A stretch of DNA of 64,000 nucleotides from Methanobacterium_D oryzae (GTDB lineage Archaea; Methanobacteriota; Methanobacteria; Methanobacteriales; Methanobacteriaceae): positions 310,001 to 374,000 of the forward strand of contig NZ_JBNPXC010000002.1 in the NCBI RefSeq assembly GCF_050433505.1, read 5' to 3'. Below are positions 9,167 to 17,154 of this stretch, one piece after another. The translations under genes and the position numbers were made by a program. Every line of letters begins with the position of its first letter. Position 1 is the first letter of the stretch. Under the pieces are notes generated by a model. That model saw nothing but the letters and a program-made list of their open reading frames with translations. It was not told where the DNA came from and searched no databases.

Positions 9167-9430
9167 ATGGCTAGCCTAAATTCATTTTATAGTCAAAATT
9201 CAGAAAGAAAAGCATTAAGCCCATTTGAAATTGAAAAAAAAGTCTTTTATCCTATAATTGATATTTCTATTATTTATAATGAAAATATATTTTATAATGC
9301 AGTAATAGTTCCAATTGCCTTTGTTGTAGAAGAGAATAGAGAAAAATATATTATTTATTTAACTAATGAAGAAATTGATGATAATATTCTTTTTTCAATA
9401 ATATCTACTTATAAAAAAGATAATAAATAA
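9167..9430 (+). CDS. Hypothetical protein downstream of the GerW/DUF2953 pair
   Basis: An 87-residue protein, seven bases after the DUF2953 gene and probably in the same operon. It has a central hydrophobic region (YPIIDISIIYNENIFYNAVIVPIAFVV) that reads more like beta-strands of a small globular domain than a membrane helix. No motif or family is recognised. The start is the ATG at 9167; no clear ribosome binding site is present, which is usual for closely spaced downstream genes. Its position suggests it works with the two proteins before it. Confidence 0.55.
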   Translation: MASLNSFYSQNSERKALSPFEIEKKVFYPIIDISIIYNENIFYNAVIVPIAFVVEENREKYIIYLTNEEIDDNILFSIISTYKKDNK

Positions 9431-9439
9431 TCAAATGAC

Positions 9440-9865
9440 TCATTTTGACATTCCCAAACTCAATTCCAATGAATTTCTCCAATCATTTGTGCAATGGATT
9501 TTTACAGGAATGTTTTTTATCCTGCTTTTGAGCTTAGCTTTTTCTCTACAACAAGGTGGAACAATTATATGAAAATCTAAACCTGTCTTGAATGCCATTG
9601 ATCTCCATATATTTTCATTTTTACTGGATAATATATCTCCACAAGTTTCAAAATCAATGATTACAATATCATTAATACTTTTATAAGCAAATACATCTGG
9701 AATATAATTTCCAAATTTAATGGGTAATCCACTGGAAATTCTATTTGGATATCTAAAATTTGTTTTTACACAGTAACCATTTTTTTGTAATGTATCTCTA
9801 ATTGAAGTTACAATACTGCTACTAACGTTTTCATTATTTTTTCCATTTTTGATTGTTGTGTACAT
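9440..9865 (-). CDS. Hypothetical protein with a PD-(D/E)xK-like core
   Basis: A 141-residue protein. The central part, 'YIPDVFAYKSINDIVIIDFETCGDI' in two halves around residues 55-80, has the layout of a restriction-endonuclease-like core (an aspartate, then hydrophobic strand and E-x-x). The third position is cysteine instead of the usual lysine, so catalytic activity is doubtful. The N-terminus 'SIVTSIRDTLQKNGY' resembles the leading helix of such folds. On the minus strand it converges with the small gene before it. The start is preceded by AAAGGGATATC. A 7-bp inverted repeat lies in its leader (9894-9913). No family name can be given. Confidence 0.5.
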   Translation of the reverse strand: MYTTIKNGKNNENVSSSIVTSIRDTLQKNGYCVKTNFRYPNRISSGLPIKFGNYIPDVFAYKSINDIVIIDFETCGDILSSKNENIWRSMAFKTGLDFHIIVPPCCREKAKLKSRIKNIPVKIHCTNDWRNSLELSLGMSK

Positions 9866-10250
9866 GATATCCCTTTAAAAATTTTAGATACTTTGAAGAT
9901 TTTTTGATCTTCATCTTGTTAATGTTATATTAACTAAACATTGTATATAAATATTTCCACAAATATATTTTATTTTCATTTATTTCTATATATCTTGAAT
10001 ATTATGGCATAAATCATGTTTTTTATAACAATTTATAATAATTTTGTTTTATTTTAATTATATTTTAAAAATTTATCTCTAAATTGCACTTTATCTAAAC
10101 ATTGTTCAGACATTTAAGGACATTAGTTAGACATTCAATCTATTTTTGGCAATAATATTGAAAATATTTATATATTAGTTTCAACACTTTATTAGTATGA
10201 TTAGAATATGTGGCAATAATGTACACATATTTTAATAAATTGGTGATATA
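9866..10250. other. AT-rich divergent intergenic region
   Basis: No gene is seen in these 385 bases. The left part holds a TATA-like ATTTATATA for the minus-strand gene (about 9943-9951) and a 7-bp inverted repeat, TGAAGAT/ATCTTCA, at 9894-9913. The right part has a TATA-like ATTTATATATT near 10166-10176. An 8-bp inverted repeat, AATATGTG/CACATATT, at 10205-10231 lies between the predicted transcription start and the ribosome site of the next gene, so it would be a leader hairpin or an operator. Confidence 0.5.
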
Positions 10251-10448
10251 ATGGAAAAATTAAAGGATGAAATAATAAAAATAAGATATATGATCCTTGT
10301 AAAAAAAGGACTTGTTGAAGATAAATACGAATCATATAAAAACATGTCGAAGATTGTCGAGGAATTTGATAATCAATTTATTCCAGGTACAGTTTTACTT
10401 AGTGAAAAAGCAGGATATAAATTACGTATTGAATATCCTGTAGAATAA
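10251..10448 (+). CDS. Small hypothetical protein
   Basis: A 65-residue, charged protein (starts MEKLKDEIIKIRYMILVKKG), probably helical at the N-terminus. A good ribosome site GGTGAT lies eight bases before the ATG, and a TATA-like box and an inverted repeat (10205-10231) precede it, so it looks genuinely expressed. No family is recognised. It ends 58 bases from the converging CARF-like regulator. Confidence 0.55.
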   Translation: MEKLKDEIIKIRYMILVKKGLVEDKYESYKNMSKIVEEFDNQFIPGTVLLSEKAGYKLRIEYPVE

Positions 10449-10505
10449 TTATCTAACTATTTTAAATATAAATCTCTCAATTCTTTTAATTATAATTTAA
10501 TTCAA

Positions 10506-11054
10506 TTATATGATAGCTATTTTTCCAGCTTGTGTTATGGCATATTTTTCAAAAAATCTTGACTTTTCAACAAGTCCCATGTCCATAAGCCCTGCTAAAT
10601 GTTTATATACCATTGCACGGGATATAGTTGCTTTTTCTCCAATTTCAACTGCACTTAGATCTTCATTAGATAAAAATTCCAGAATTTTTAGTCTTGTTTT
10701 TGATACATCTAATTTTAAAACAGGAACTCTAATGATCTTATTGTTATAACAGCTAAAAATGGCATTTACTCCTTCTTTATTGGCTACAAAATTAAGTAAA
10801 GAACCTAGACCATCCCCTCCATGGGCGATAAAAATCTCTCCATGTTTTTGAGCAGCATTTATAACTTCTGATATTTTTGAACAGATTTTTATAGGATCTT
10901 CAGACTCTATTTTGATTTCTCCACCCTTAATGAATTTATCTAATTCAGTTTTTCTATGGCCTTTATCAATTAGAATAATTACGCCTTCAGCCTGTGTCTT
11001 CATGGAAGCATTAAATAAACACTGTCCCTTAAGATTTGTTATCAAAGTTCTCAT
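10506..11054 (-). CDS. CARF-like/winged-helix transcriptional regulator
   Basis: A 182-residue protein with two parts. Residues 1-115 look like a Rossmann-type ligand-sensing domain: 'MRTLITNLKGQ', 'AEGVIILIDKG', then the glycine loop 'IFIAHGGDGLGSLLNF'. This resembles the CARF domain of Csa3-type regulators. Residues about 120-182 form a winged helix: 'TRLKILEFLSNEDLSAVEIGEKATISRAMVYKHLAGLMDMGLVEK'. No cas genes or repeats are nearby, so it is unlikely to regulate CRISPR here. It is divergent from the glutamate synthase genes and shares their promoter region, so it may control them. The ATG at 11054 begins the conserved domain; an earlier ATG at 11069 is less likely. A palindrome, TTGAATGTTCAA, at 11110-11121 is a candidate operator. 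Confidence 0.6.
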   Translation of the reverse strand: MRTLITNLKGQCLFNASMKTQAEGVIILIDKGHRKTELDKFIKGGEIKIESEDPIKICSKISEVINAAQKHGEIFIAHGGDGLGSLLNFVANKEGVNAIFSCYNNKIIRVPVLKLDVSKTRLKILEFLSNEDLSAVEIGEKATISRAMVYKHLAGLMDMGLVEKSRFFEKYAITQAGKIAII

Positions 11055-11201
11055 CTTTATCACATACAAAAACTATTATTATATATTTTATTTCAGTCTC
11101 ACTTACATATTGAATGTTCAACTATAAATGTTATATGGATAGCAAAGTTTATCTAGTCTTTGAATTTATTTTAAATAAAATTACAATTGGAGGACATTTT
11201 A

Positions 11202-11858
11202 ATGACTGAGGTATCTAATGAAGAATTATCTACACGTCAAGTGAATACTGGAATTAAAAATGAAATAGCCAATGAAAAACATTTTTTAGAGATTGAAGTT
11301 CCAAAAAAATTGGATTCCATAGCAGTTGGACTTAAAGACGGAGTTAGCGTTACTTTAAAAGGTAATGTTGGAGATTTTGTAGGAGCACTGACTGATGGTG
11401 CAAAAATAGAAATTTATGGCAATGCTGGCCGTTATGTTGGAGATAACATGACTGGAGGGGAAATAATAGTTAATGGGTCAGCAGAAGATGGGGTTGGTTT
11501 TGGAACATATGCGGGAACAATTGTTGTTCATGGAAATGCAGGAAATGGAATAGCCCAGTTAAATAAAGGTGGAATAATTGTTATTGATGGAAATATTGGA
11601 GACTTAGCAGGACTTTACATGCTAAGTGGAGATATCATTGTTACAGGTAACGCGGGTATTGATACTGGAGATTGGATGATTGGCGGTACCATTTATGTTG
11701 GAGGAAGCTATAAAACCGGGACAAATGCAGAAATCCGTGAAATAGATGATGAAGATAGGCAAAAACTCAAAGAAATATTCAGTACTTATAAAATAGACGC
11801 AGATATTAATAATTTCACTAAACTAGAACCTAAAAAATTAAGACCATTCTACGGGTGA
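11202..11858 (+). CDS. Glutamate synthase GXGXG-domain subunit
   Basis: A 218-residue right-handed beta-helix protein, equal to the C-terminal GXGXG domain of bacterial glutamate synthase (GltB). It is built from repeats of the type 'G(N/D).G..(V/A)G....GG.I.V.G'. In archaea this domain is a separate subunit that packs against the synthase domain. The start is the ATG at 11202, with TTGGAGG ten bases ahead; the TTG at 11187 is part of that ribosome site. The synthase-domain gene follows after five bases, so the two are an operon. The class II glutamine amidotransferase subunit is not present in the window. Confidence 0.87.
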   Translation: MTEVSNEELSTRQVNTGIKNEIANEKHFLEIEVPKKLDSIAVGLKDGVSVTLKGNVGDFVGALTDGAKIEIYGNAGRYVGDNMTGGEIIVNGSAEDGVGFGTYAGTIVVHGNAGNGIAQLNKGGIIVIDGNIGDLAGLYMLSGDIIVTGNAGIDTGDWMIGGTIYVGGSYKTGTNAEIREIDDEDRQKLKEIFSTYKIDADINNFTKLEPKKLRPFYG

Positions 11859-11863
11859 TTTAA

Positions 11864-13726
11864 ATGAAACAAATTCTTTTAACAAATCCAGAAGATTGTG
11901 ATGGATGTAACGAGTGTATAGAAGCTTGCAGTAAAATAAATGGTGAGAGCGGATTATTTTTACATAAAATGACCAAAGGATACCAGGCTATTGTATGTCA
12001 GCAATGTATTAACCCTTCATGTATCAAAGGATGCTTTAGAGATGCTATTTATCGTGAAAACGGTGTTGTTAAAATTGACCAGGATAAATGTATTGGATGC
12101 AGATTATGCGTTTTAATGTGCCCTATTGGAAGTATAACTTACACTGAAGACCTAATGCTAAAATGTGAACAACAGTGTGCAGAATCCAATGGAGGAAAAC
12201 CAGCATGTGTTGATGCATGCGAACCTAAATGCCTAAAAGCAGTAGATGTTAAAGATGTAGCTACAGGAGTCCAGCAAGGATTCAAAATAAATGAATCATC
12301 ATCACCAAGTTCTTCATTAGTTCCTTATGATTCTTCAGACCTTGCTAATGCCACACAGGGCCTTTGTGTATTTTGTGGAACCTGTGAAATTGTCTGTCCA
12401 GCAGATGCAATTAAAATAGTGGATAATCATGCAGAAATTGATAAATCAAGATGTATAATGTGCGGGTCATGTTTTGCAGCGTGTCCTGTTTTAATACCAA
12501 GCGGTGCAGGAAGTATCTGGGATCCAAGAACTATTGCAGACATAAGATTTACATCTAAAGCTGGAAAATATGTATTAAGAGGTTTTGGAACAGAAAGACA
12601 ACTCCCTAATTTTGATAATATTATAATATTACCAGCCCAGGCATCAATTGCTCCGGTAGACAAATACAGAGAAGCCTGTAATACTGGAGTTGTTCTTGGA
12701 ACAAGATACGCAGAAGAACCCCTTGTTTTAGATACTCCAGTTCTAATTGCAGGAATGTCATTCGGTGCATTGAGTAAGGAATGTAAATTAGCATTTGCTA
12801 AAGGTACTTCACTTGTAGGATCATGTGCAAACACTGGTGAAGGTGGAATGCTTCCAGAAGAAAGAGAAATGGCTGATAAACTAATGGTTCAATACTCATC
12901 CGGTAGATTTGGAGTTTCAGTTGATTATTTAAACGCTGGAGATGCTATTGAGGTCAAAATAGGTCAAGGAGCAAAACCAGGGATGGGAGGACATCTTCTT
13001 GCAGAGAAAGTCAGCCCTGAAGTAGCCCAGATAAGAGGTATACCAATCGGGACTGATGCATTAAGCCCATGTAGATTTTTAGATGCAACTAAAGAAGGAG
13101 ATCTTGCCAAACATATTGAACTCATAAGAGAAGTAACTGACTGGCGTGTTCCAATAGTAGTTAAGTTAGGACCTGGAAGAGTGGATGAAGATGTTAGAAT
13201 TGCTACAGAAGTAGGAGCTGACATAATTTCAGTTGATGGAATGGAAGGTGGAACAGGAGCAGCTCCCGAAGTAGTTATCGAACATACAGGAGTTCCAACA
13301 CTAGCTTCACTTGTTCAAGCAGTAAATACCCTTAACGAAATGGGCATGAAAGACAAGGTAGACCTTATAATAACCGGAGGAATAAGAAGCGGTGCTGATG
13401 TAGCTAAAGCTATGGCTATGGGTGCTGATGCAGCATATATTGGAACTGGAGCAATGATAGCAGCAGGATGCCGCGCTTGCCGTATGTGTTACACAGGAAA
13501 ATGTCCAGTCGGTGTTGCAACTCAAGATCCAGTTCTAAGGGAAAGAATGGATGTTAACCTAGCTGCTGAAAGGGTTGGAAACTACATTAAATCCATGACA
13601 GAAGAAACAAAAATGCTAGCACAACTTGCAGGTCACAATGATATACGCAACTTCTCTCCAAATGATTTAAGAGCGCTTGACACTAACACAGCAGCAATAA
13701 CTGGTCTTAGACTTATAGGACAATAA
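11864..13726 (+). CDS. gltB: Glutamate synthase, ferredoxin plus FMN domain subunit
   Basis: A 620-residue archaeal-type glutamate synthase large subunit. Residues 1-210 carry several 4Fe-4S motifs (CDGCNECIEAC, CQQCINPSCIKGC, CIGCRLCVLMCP, CVFCGTCEIVCP, CIMCGSCFAACP). The remainder is the FMN-dependent TIM barrel ('GMSFGALSKECKLAFAKG', 'NTGEGGMLPEE', 'VDGMEGGTGAAP', 'CRACRMCYTGKCPVGVATQ'). It reduces 2-oxoglutarate plus ammonia from glutamine to glutamate, with electrons entering through the clusters. It follows the GXGXG subunit in one operon; GGTGAT lies just before its ATG. The ferredoxin domain at the N-terminus is the usual archaeal arrangement. Cytoplasmic nitrogen assimilation. Confidence 0.92.
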   Translation: MKQILLTNPEDCDGCNECIEACSKINGESGLFLHKMTKGYQAIVCQQCINPSCIKGCFRDAIYRENGVVKIDQDKCIGCRLCVLMCPIGSITYTEDLMLKCEQQCAESNGGKPACVDACEPKCLKAVDVKDVATGVQQGFKINESSSPSSSLVPYDSSDLANATQGLCVFCGTCEIVCPADAIKIVDNHAEIDKSRCIMCGSCFAACPVLIPSGAGSIWDPRTIADIRFTSKAGKYVLRGFGTERQLPNFDNIIILPAQASIAPVDKYREACNTGVVLGTRYAEEPLVLDTPVLIAGMSFGALSKECKLAFAKGTSLVGSCANTGEGGMLPEEREMADKLMVQYSSGRFGVSVDYLNAGDAIEVKIGQGAKPGMGGHLLAEKVSPEVAQIRGIPIGTDALSPCRFLDATKEGDLAKHIELIREVTDWRVPIVVKLGPGRVDEDVRIATEVGADIISVDGMEGGTGAAPEVVIEHTGVPTLASLVQAVNTLNEMGMKDKVDLIITGGIRSGADVAKAMAMGADAAYIGTGAMIAAGCRACRMCYTGKCPVGVATQDPVLRERMDVNLAAERVGNYIKSMTEETKMLAQLAGHNDIRNFSPNDLRALDTNTAAITGLRLIGQ

Positions 13727-13782
13727 AAAACAATAATTTACATTTTCTTTTTGAAATAAAAATAATTTAGAATAAATTTAAT

Positions 13783-14274
13783 TTATTCTATCTTTTTAAA
13801 TTCTTTTTTAGGTGCTCCGCATACTGAACATATTTCAGGAGCTTCTTTTTCTACTGTATTTCCACAGAAATTGCATACATAATAGAATGTTTCTATATTT
13901 TCTCCGAGGTTATCTAAAGCATTTTGATAAAGCCCTGCATGGATTTCTTCGACTTTATTTGCTACATCAAAGCTCCATAGTGCTCCTTTTTCCCCTTCTT
14001 CTTTAGCTACTTCTATCATTTTTGGGTACATTTCTTTAAATTCAGCAACTTCGCCTTCAATTGCTACTTTGAGATTTTCTTCTGTACTATTTATTGCTCC
14101 CATAAATTGCATGTGGTTATGTGCATGTACTGTCTCTGCGTAAGCTGCAGCTCTAAATAATCTTGCGACTTGTAAAAATCCTTCTTCATCTGCTTTTTTA
14201 GCAAAAGCCAAGTATTTTCTGTTTGCTTCTGCTTCTCCAGTAAAAGCTTCTTTTAAATTTTCTTTTGTGCTCAT
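13783..14274 (-). CDS. rbr: Rubrerythrin
   Basis: A 163-residue non-haem iron protein for peroxide detoxification in anaerobes. The N-terminal ferritin-like four-helix bundle shows the iron ligands in 'FTGEAEANRKYLAFAKKADEE' and 'AETVHAHNHMQ'. A C-terminal rubredoxin domain has CNFC (residues 134-137) and CSVC (148-151). Length is typical for short rubrerythrins. A strong ribosome site GGAGGG lies seven bases before the ATG. It converges with glutamate synthase, and T-rich DNA between the two could end both transcripts. Confidence 0.95.
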   Translation of the reverse strand: MSTKENLKEAFTGEAEANRKYLAFAKKADEEGFLQVARLFRAAAYAETVHAHNHMQFMGAINSTEENLKVAIEGEVAEFKEMYPKMIEVAKEEGEKGALWSFDVANKVEEIHAGLYQNALDNLGENIETFYYVCNFCGNTVEKEAPEICSVCGAPKKEFKKIE

Positions 14275-14473
14275 TTAATGCCCTCCGTAATATGTTAATG
14301 ATAATTTATTTTTAGACAAGATATAAATTTCTATTTTTCTCCATATTGAGATTTATTTACTTTAAATCATTGGAAGATTAAAATATTCTTAAAAAATAAG
14401 TTATACTCTTTAATATTTATTATATTAAAAAAAGTCTTTAATTAAATTCTTTGAAAATAAAAAATAAAAAAAA

Positions 14474-14681
<208 letters not shown>

Positions 14682-14740
14682 CTTTCACCTCCTAATCTTA
14701 GTTTGCATCAATAATATTTAAACCTATCGATTTTAATAGG

Positions 14741-14969
14741 GTGTTGACCGATGGTAAACCTTATACTGTTTCAGTAAATGAGCTTATGATATATATAGTT
14801 ATCTCAAGTTCAAATAACATCAATGGAATATTGTAGTTACTGAACTTCAAAAATATGCTTCAACTTATACCGTGATATACTATTCGAGGTATCTGGTAGT
14901 TATGAAGACATTGAAACTTTGACCCAAACTTTTAAAACTGTGGAGTATTATATGAAATCGCATGTTTGA
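14741..14969 (+). pseudogene. Decayed gene remnant before cofH
   Basis: The spacer in front of cofH reads as protein in three successive frames. The first frame from 14741 gives 'DGKPYTVSVNELMIYIV', the second, from about 14831, gives 'NIVVTELQKYASTYTVIYY', and the third, from about 14883, gives 'FEVSGSYEDIETLTQTFKTVEYYMKS' (two overlapping pieces) and ends at the TGA at 14967-14969. Together these resemble the C-terminal part of a small beta-rich secreted or lipoprotein-like domain. At least two frameshifts and loss of the N-terminus make it a remnant. It overlaps the cofH start by eight bases. The family is not certain. Confidence 0.5.
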
Positions 14970-16077
14970 CAAGTTGAACATCGATCCTCAAATTAAAAAG
15001 ATACTCGAAAATTCCTTAGATGAAGAAATAACTACTGATGATGCTCTTAAACTAATGAAAACACAGGGAAGAGAATTTCAAGCCTTAATTTTCACTGCAG
15101 ATATGCTAAGAGAGAATTTAGTTGGAAATAATATCACATTTATCCAAAACTGGAACATTAATTTTACAGATGTATGTACTGGGACTTGTGGGTTTTGTGC
15201 ATTTAAAAAGAATCCTGGCGATGATGATGCATACTTTTTAGATATTGATGAAATTGTGCAAAGAACAAAAAAAGCTGCTGATGAAGGTGCAATTGAAGTT
15301 TGCATTCAGGGTGGCTTACATCCAGATATTGATGCATATTTTTATGAAGATATACTATTGAATGTCAAAAAAGAAGTTCCAGATGTTCATATACATGCAT
15401 TTTCTCCAATGGAAATATTTTATGGAGCTTCAAAAGCCGAACTTTCATTAGAAGAGACTTTGAAAATGCTAAAAAAAGCAGGACTTGGTTCAATGCCGGG
15501 AACTGCTGCCGAAATTCTAAATGATGATATAAGGAAAATCATATGTCCCGGAAAGCTTCAAACAGCCCAATGGATCGATGTCATTGAAACAGCCCACAAA
15601 ACAGGAGTTCCAACGACCTGTACTATGATGTACGGTCATGTTGAAAATATGGGCCATAGGATAGAACATCTTGAAATTTTAAGAAATATACAGAAAAAAA
15701 CAGGTGGATTTACAGAATTTGTACCTCTATCATTTATGCATAAAAATGCTCCAATTTTCAAGCAGGGAATCTCAAGTGCTGGAACAACAGGAACTGAAGA
15801 TTTAAAGCTCTATGCTGTTTCAAGGTTGATGTTTAAAGATTTAATAAAAAATATACAGGTTTCTTGGGTTAAACTTGGTTTTAAATTTGCTCAAATTTGC
15901 CTAATGGCCGGTACAAATGATCTTGGCGGAACCTTAGGGGAAGAAAACATATCAAGATCTGCAGGCGCTGCATATGGAGTTTATACTCCTCCAATTGAAT
16001 TAGAAAGAATAATAAGAGATATTGGAAGAATCCCCGCTCAAAGAAATACGCTGTATACTGAAATAAAAGAATTATAA
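14962..16077 (+). CDS. cofH: FO synthase subunit 2 (CofH)
   Basis: Radical SAM enzyme that joins tyrosine to 5-amino-6-ribitylaminouracil; together with CofG it makes FO, the deazaflavin core of coenzyme F420. The motif C72-TGT-C76-GF-C79 is visible, followed by 'EVCIQGGLHPDIDAYFY', 'GTAAEILNDDIRKIICPGK' and 'TTCTMMYGHVE', all typical of CofH. At 371 residues it is of normal length. The ATG at 14962 has no ribosome site and overlaps the end of a decayed gene. CofG is not in the window. Cytoplasmic. Confidence 0.92.
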   Translation: MFDKLNIDPQIKKILENSLDEEITTDDALKLMKTQGREFQALIFTADMLRENLVGNNITFIQNWNINFTDVCTGTCGFCAFKKNPGDDDAYFLDIDEIVQRTKKAADEGAIEVCIQGGLHPDIDAYFYEDILLNVKKEVPDVHIHAFSPMEIFYGASKAELSLEETLKMLKKAGLGSMPGTAAEILNDDIRKIICPGKLQTAQWIDVIETAHKTGVPTTCTMMYGHVENMGHRIEHLEILRNIQKKTGGFTEFVPLSFMHKNAPIFKQGISSAGTTGTEDLKLYAVSRLMFKDLIKNIQVSWVKLGFKFAQICLMAGTNDLGGTLGEENISRSAGAAYGVYTPPIELERIIRDIGRIPAQRNTLYTEIKEL

Positions 16078-16088
16078 ATGCGGTGAAT

Positions 16089-16439
16089 TTATTTCTTTCT
16101 AATTATTATTTTATCTCCATCTTTGGCAGTTTTTAAAACTTCTAAATTTTCAGTTATTTCACCGATATGATTTACATCAGATACTGGCTGTGAATCGCCA
16201 TAGAAAATACAAAAAGCATTTCCTGGTGGCCAGTAAGAAATATCCCCACATTTGGATTTTTCAGAAGGATTTTCATATTCTAAACCTACTGGAATAGTGA
16301 AATAAACTTCTTCAAAATAAATATTTCCATTTCCTTCAATTGGAAGTTCTTCAAATATTGATCTTGCAGTTTCAGGATTTCTATCATCTAATTTAACAGT
16401 AGCTTTTCCTTTTCCAACTACTTCTATCTCAATTTCCAT
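16089..16439 (-). CDS. Cyclophilin-like fold protein
   Basis: A 116-residue beta-barrel protein of the archaeal/bacterial cyclophilin-like family (TM1367-like). Typical segments are 'NPETARSIFEELPIEGNGNIYFEEVYF' (two parts), 'CGDISYWPPGNAFCIFYG' and 'VNHIGEITENLEVL'. The family shares the fold of cyclophilin but usually lacks its prolyl isomerase residues, so activity is unknown. GGTGATTT before the ATG is a good ribosome site. It starts four bases after deoC ends, so the two form an operon. Confidence 0.75.
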   Translation of the reverse strand: MEIEIEVVGKGKATVKLDDRNPETARSIFEELPIEGNGNIYFEEVYFTIPVGLEYENPSEKSKCGDISYWPPGNAFCIFYGDSQPVSDVNHIGEITENLEVLKTAKDGDKIIIRKK

Positions 16440-16443
16440 TAAA

Positions 16444-17118
16444 TCACCTATTCATTAATTCTTCCATAATTTGAACACCTGAAGAAGTTCCAATTCTTGT
16501 AGTCCCTGCATTTATCATATCTAGGGAAGTTTTTAAATCTCTAATACCTCCAGATGCTTTAATACCCATATTTGATCCAATATTTTCTTTTATAAGTTTG
16601 ATATCTTTAACAGTAGCACCGGAAACACCAAAACCTGTTGATGTTTTTACAAAATTTGCTCCAGCTTCCTTACAAGCTTCACATGCTCTCAATTTCTCAT
16701 CTTCAGTAAGAAGTCCCGTTTCTATAATTACTTTGACTACTTTACCTTCTGCAGCGGCTACAACTCCAGTTATGTCACTTTTTATTTCATCATCCAAGCC
16801 AGATTTGAGGGCACCAATATTAATTACCATATCGATCTCATCTGCGCCGTTTTTAAGGGCATCTGTAGTTTCAAAAAACTTAATTTTAGCTGTATTAGCA
16901 CCTAAGGGAAATCCAACAACAGTACAAACTTTTATATCTGTATCTTTTAGTATATCTTTAGAAAATGAAACATATGATGGATTAACACATACAGAAGCGA
17001 AACTATATTTTATAGCTTCATCACAGAGTTTTTCAATATCCTTTAGGGTTGCATCAGGTTTCAAATTGGTGTGATCAATCATTTTAGCGATTTCTTTGGG
17101 AGATTTTCCTAAATCCAT
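16444..17118 (-). CDS. deoC: Deoxyribose-phosphate aldolase
   Basis: A class I aldolase that cleaves 2-deoxyribose 5-phosphate into glyceraldehyde 3-phosphate and acetaldehyde. The family motifs are visible: 'IDHTNLKPDAT' near the N-terminus, 'VVGFPLGAN', 'EIDMVINIGALKSG', the catalytic-lysine region 'VKVIIETGLL', and 'FVKTSTGFGVSGATV', 'IKASGGIRD'. Length 224 residues is normal. It lies upstream of the cyclophilin-like gene in one unit. Archaeal DeoC has been tied to nucleoside and pentose metabolism. Confidence 0.94.
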   Translation of the reverse strand: MDLGKSPKEIAKMIDHTNLKPDATLKDIEKLCDEAIKYSFASVCVNPSYVSFSKDILKDTDIKVCTVVGFPLGANTAKIKFFETTDALKNGADEIDMVINIGALKSGLDDEIKSDITGVVAAAEGKVVKVIIETGLLTEDEKLRACEACKEAGANFVKTSTGFGVSGATVKDIKLIKENIGSNMGIKASGGIRDLKTSLDMINAGTTRIGTSSGVQIMEELMNR

Positions 17119-17154
17119 TTTATCTAAACATCCTATCTTAGTGAATAATTTAAA

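Noticed and set aside
10506..11054. CRISPR-associated Csa3 regulator
   Set aside because: No cas gene and no repeat array in the window; only the domain layout is similar.
12427..13525. Several minus-strand open frames inside glutamate synthase
   Set aside because: They are antisense shadows of a well-supported gene with iron-sulfur and FMN motifs.
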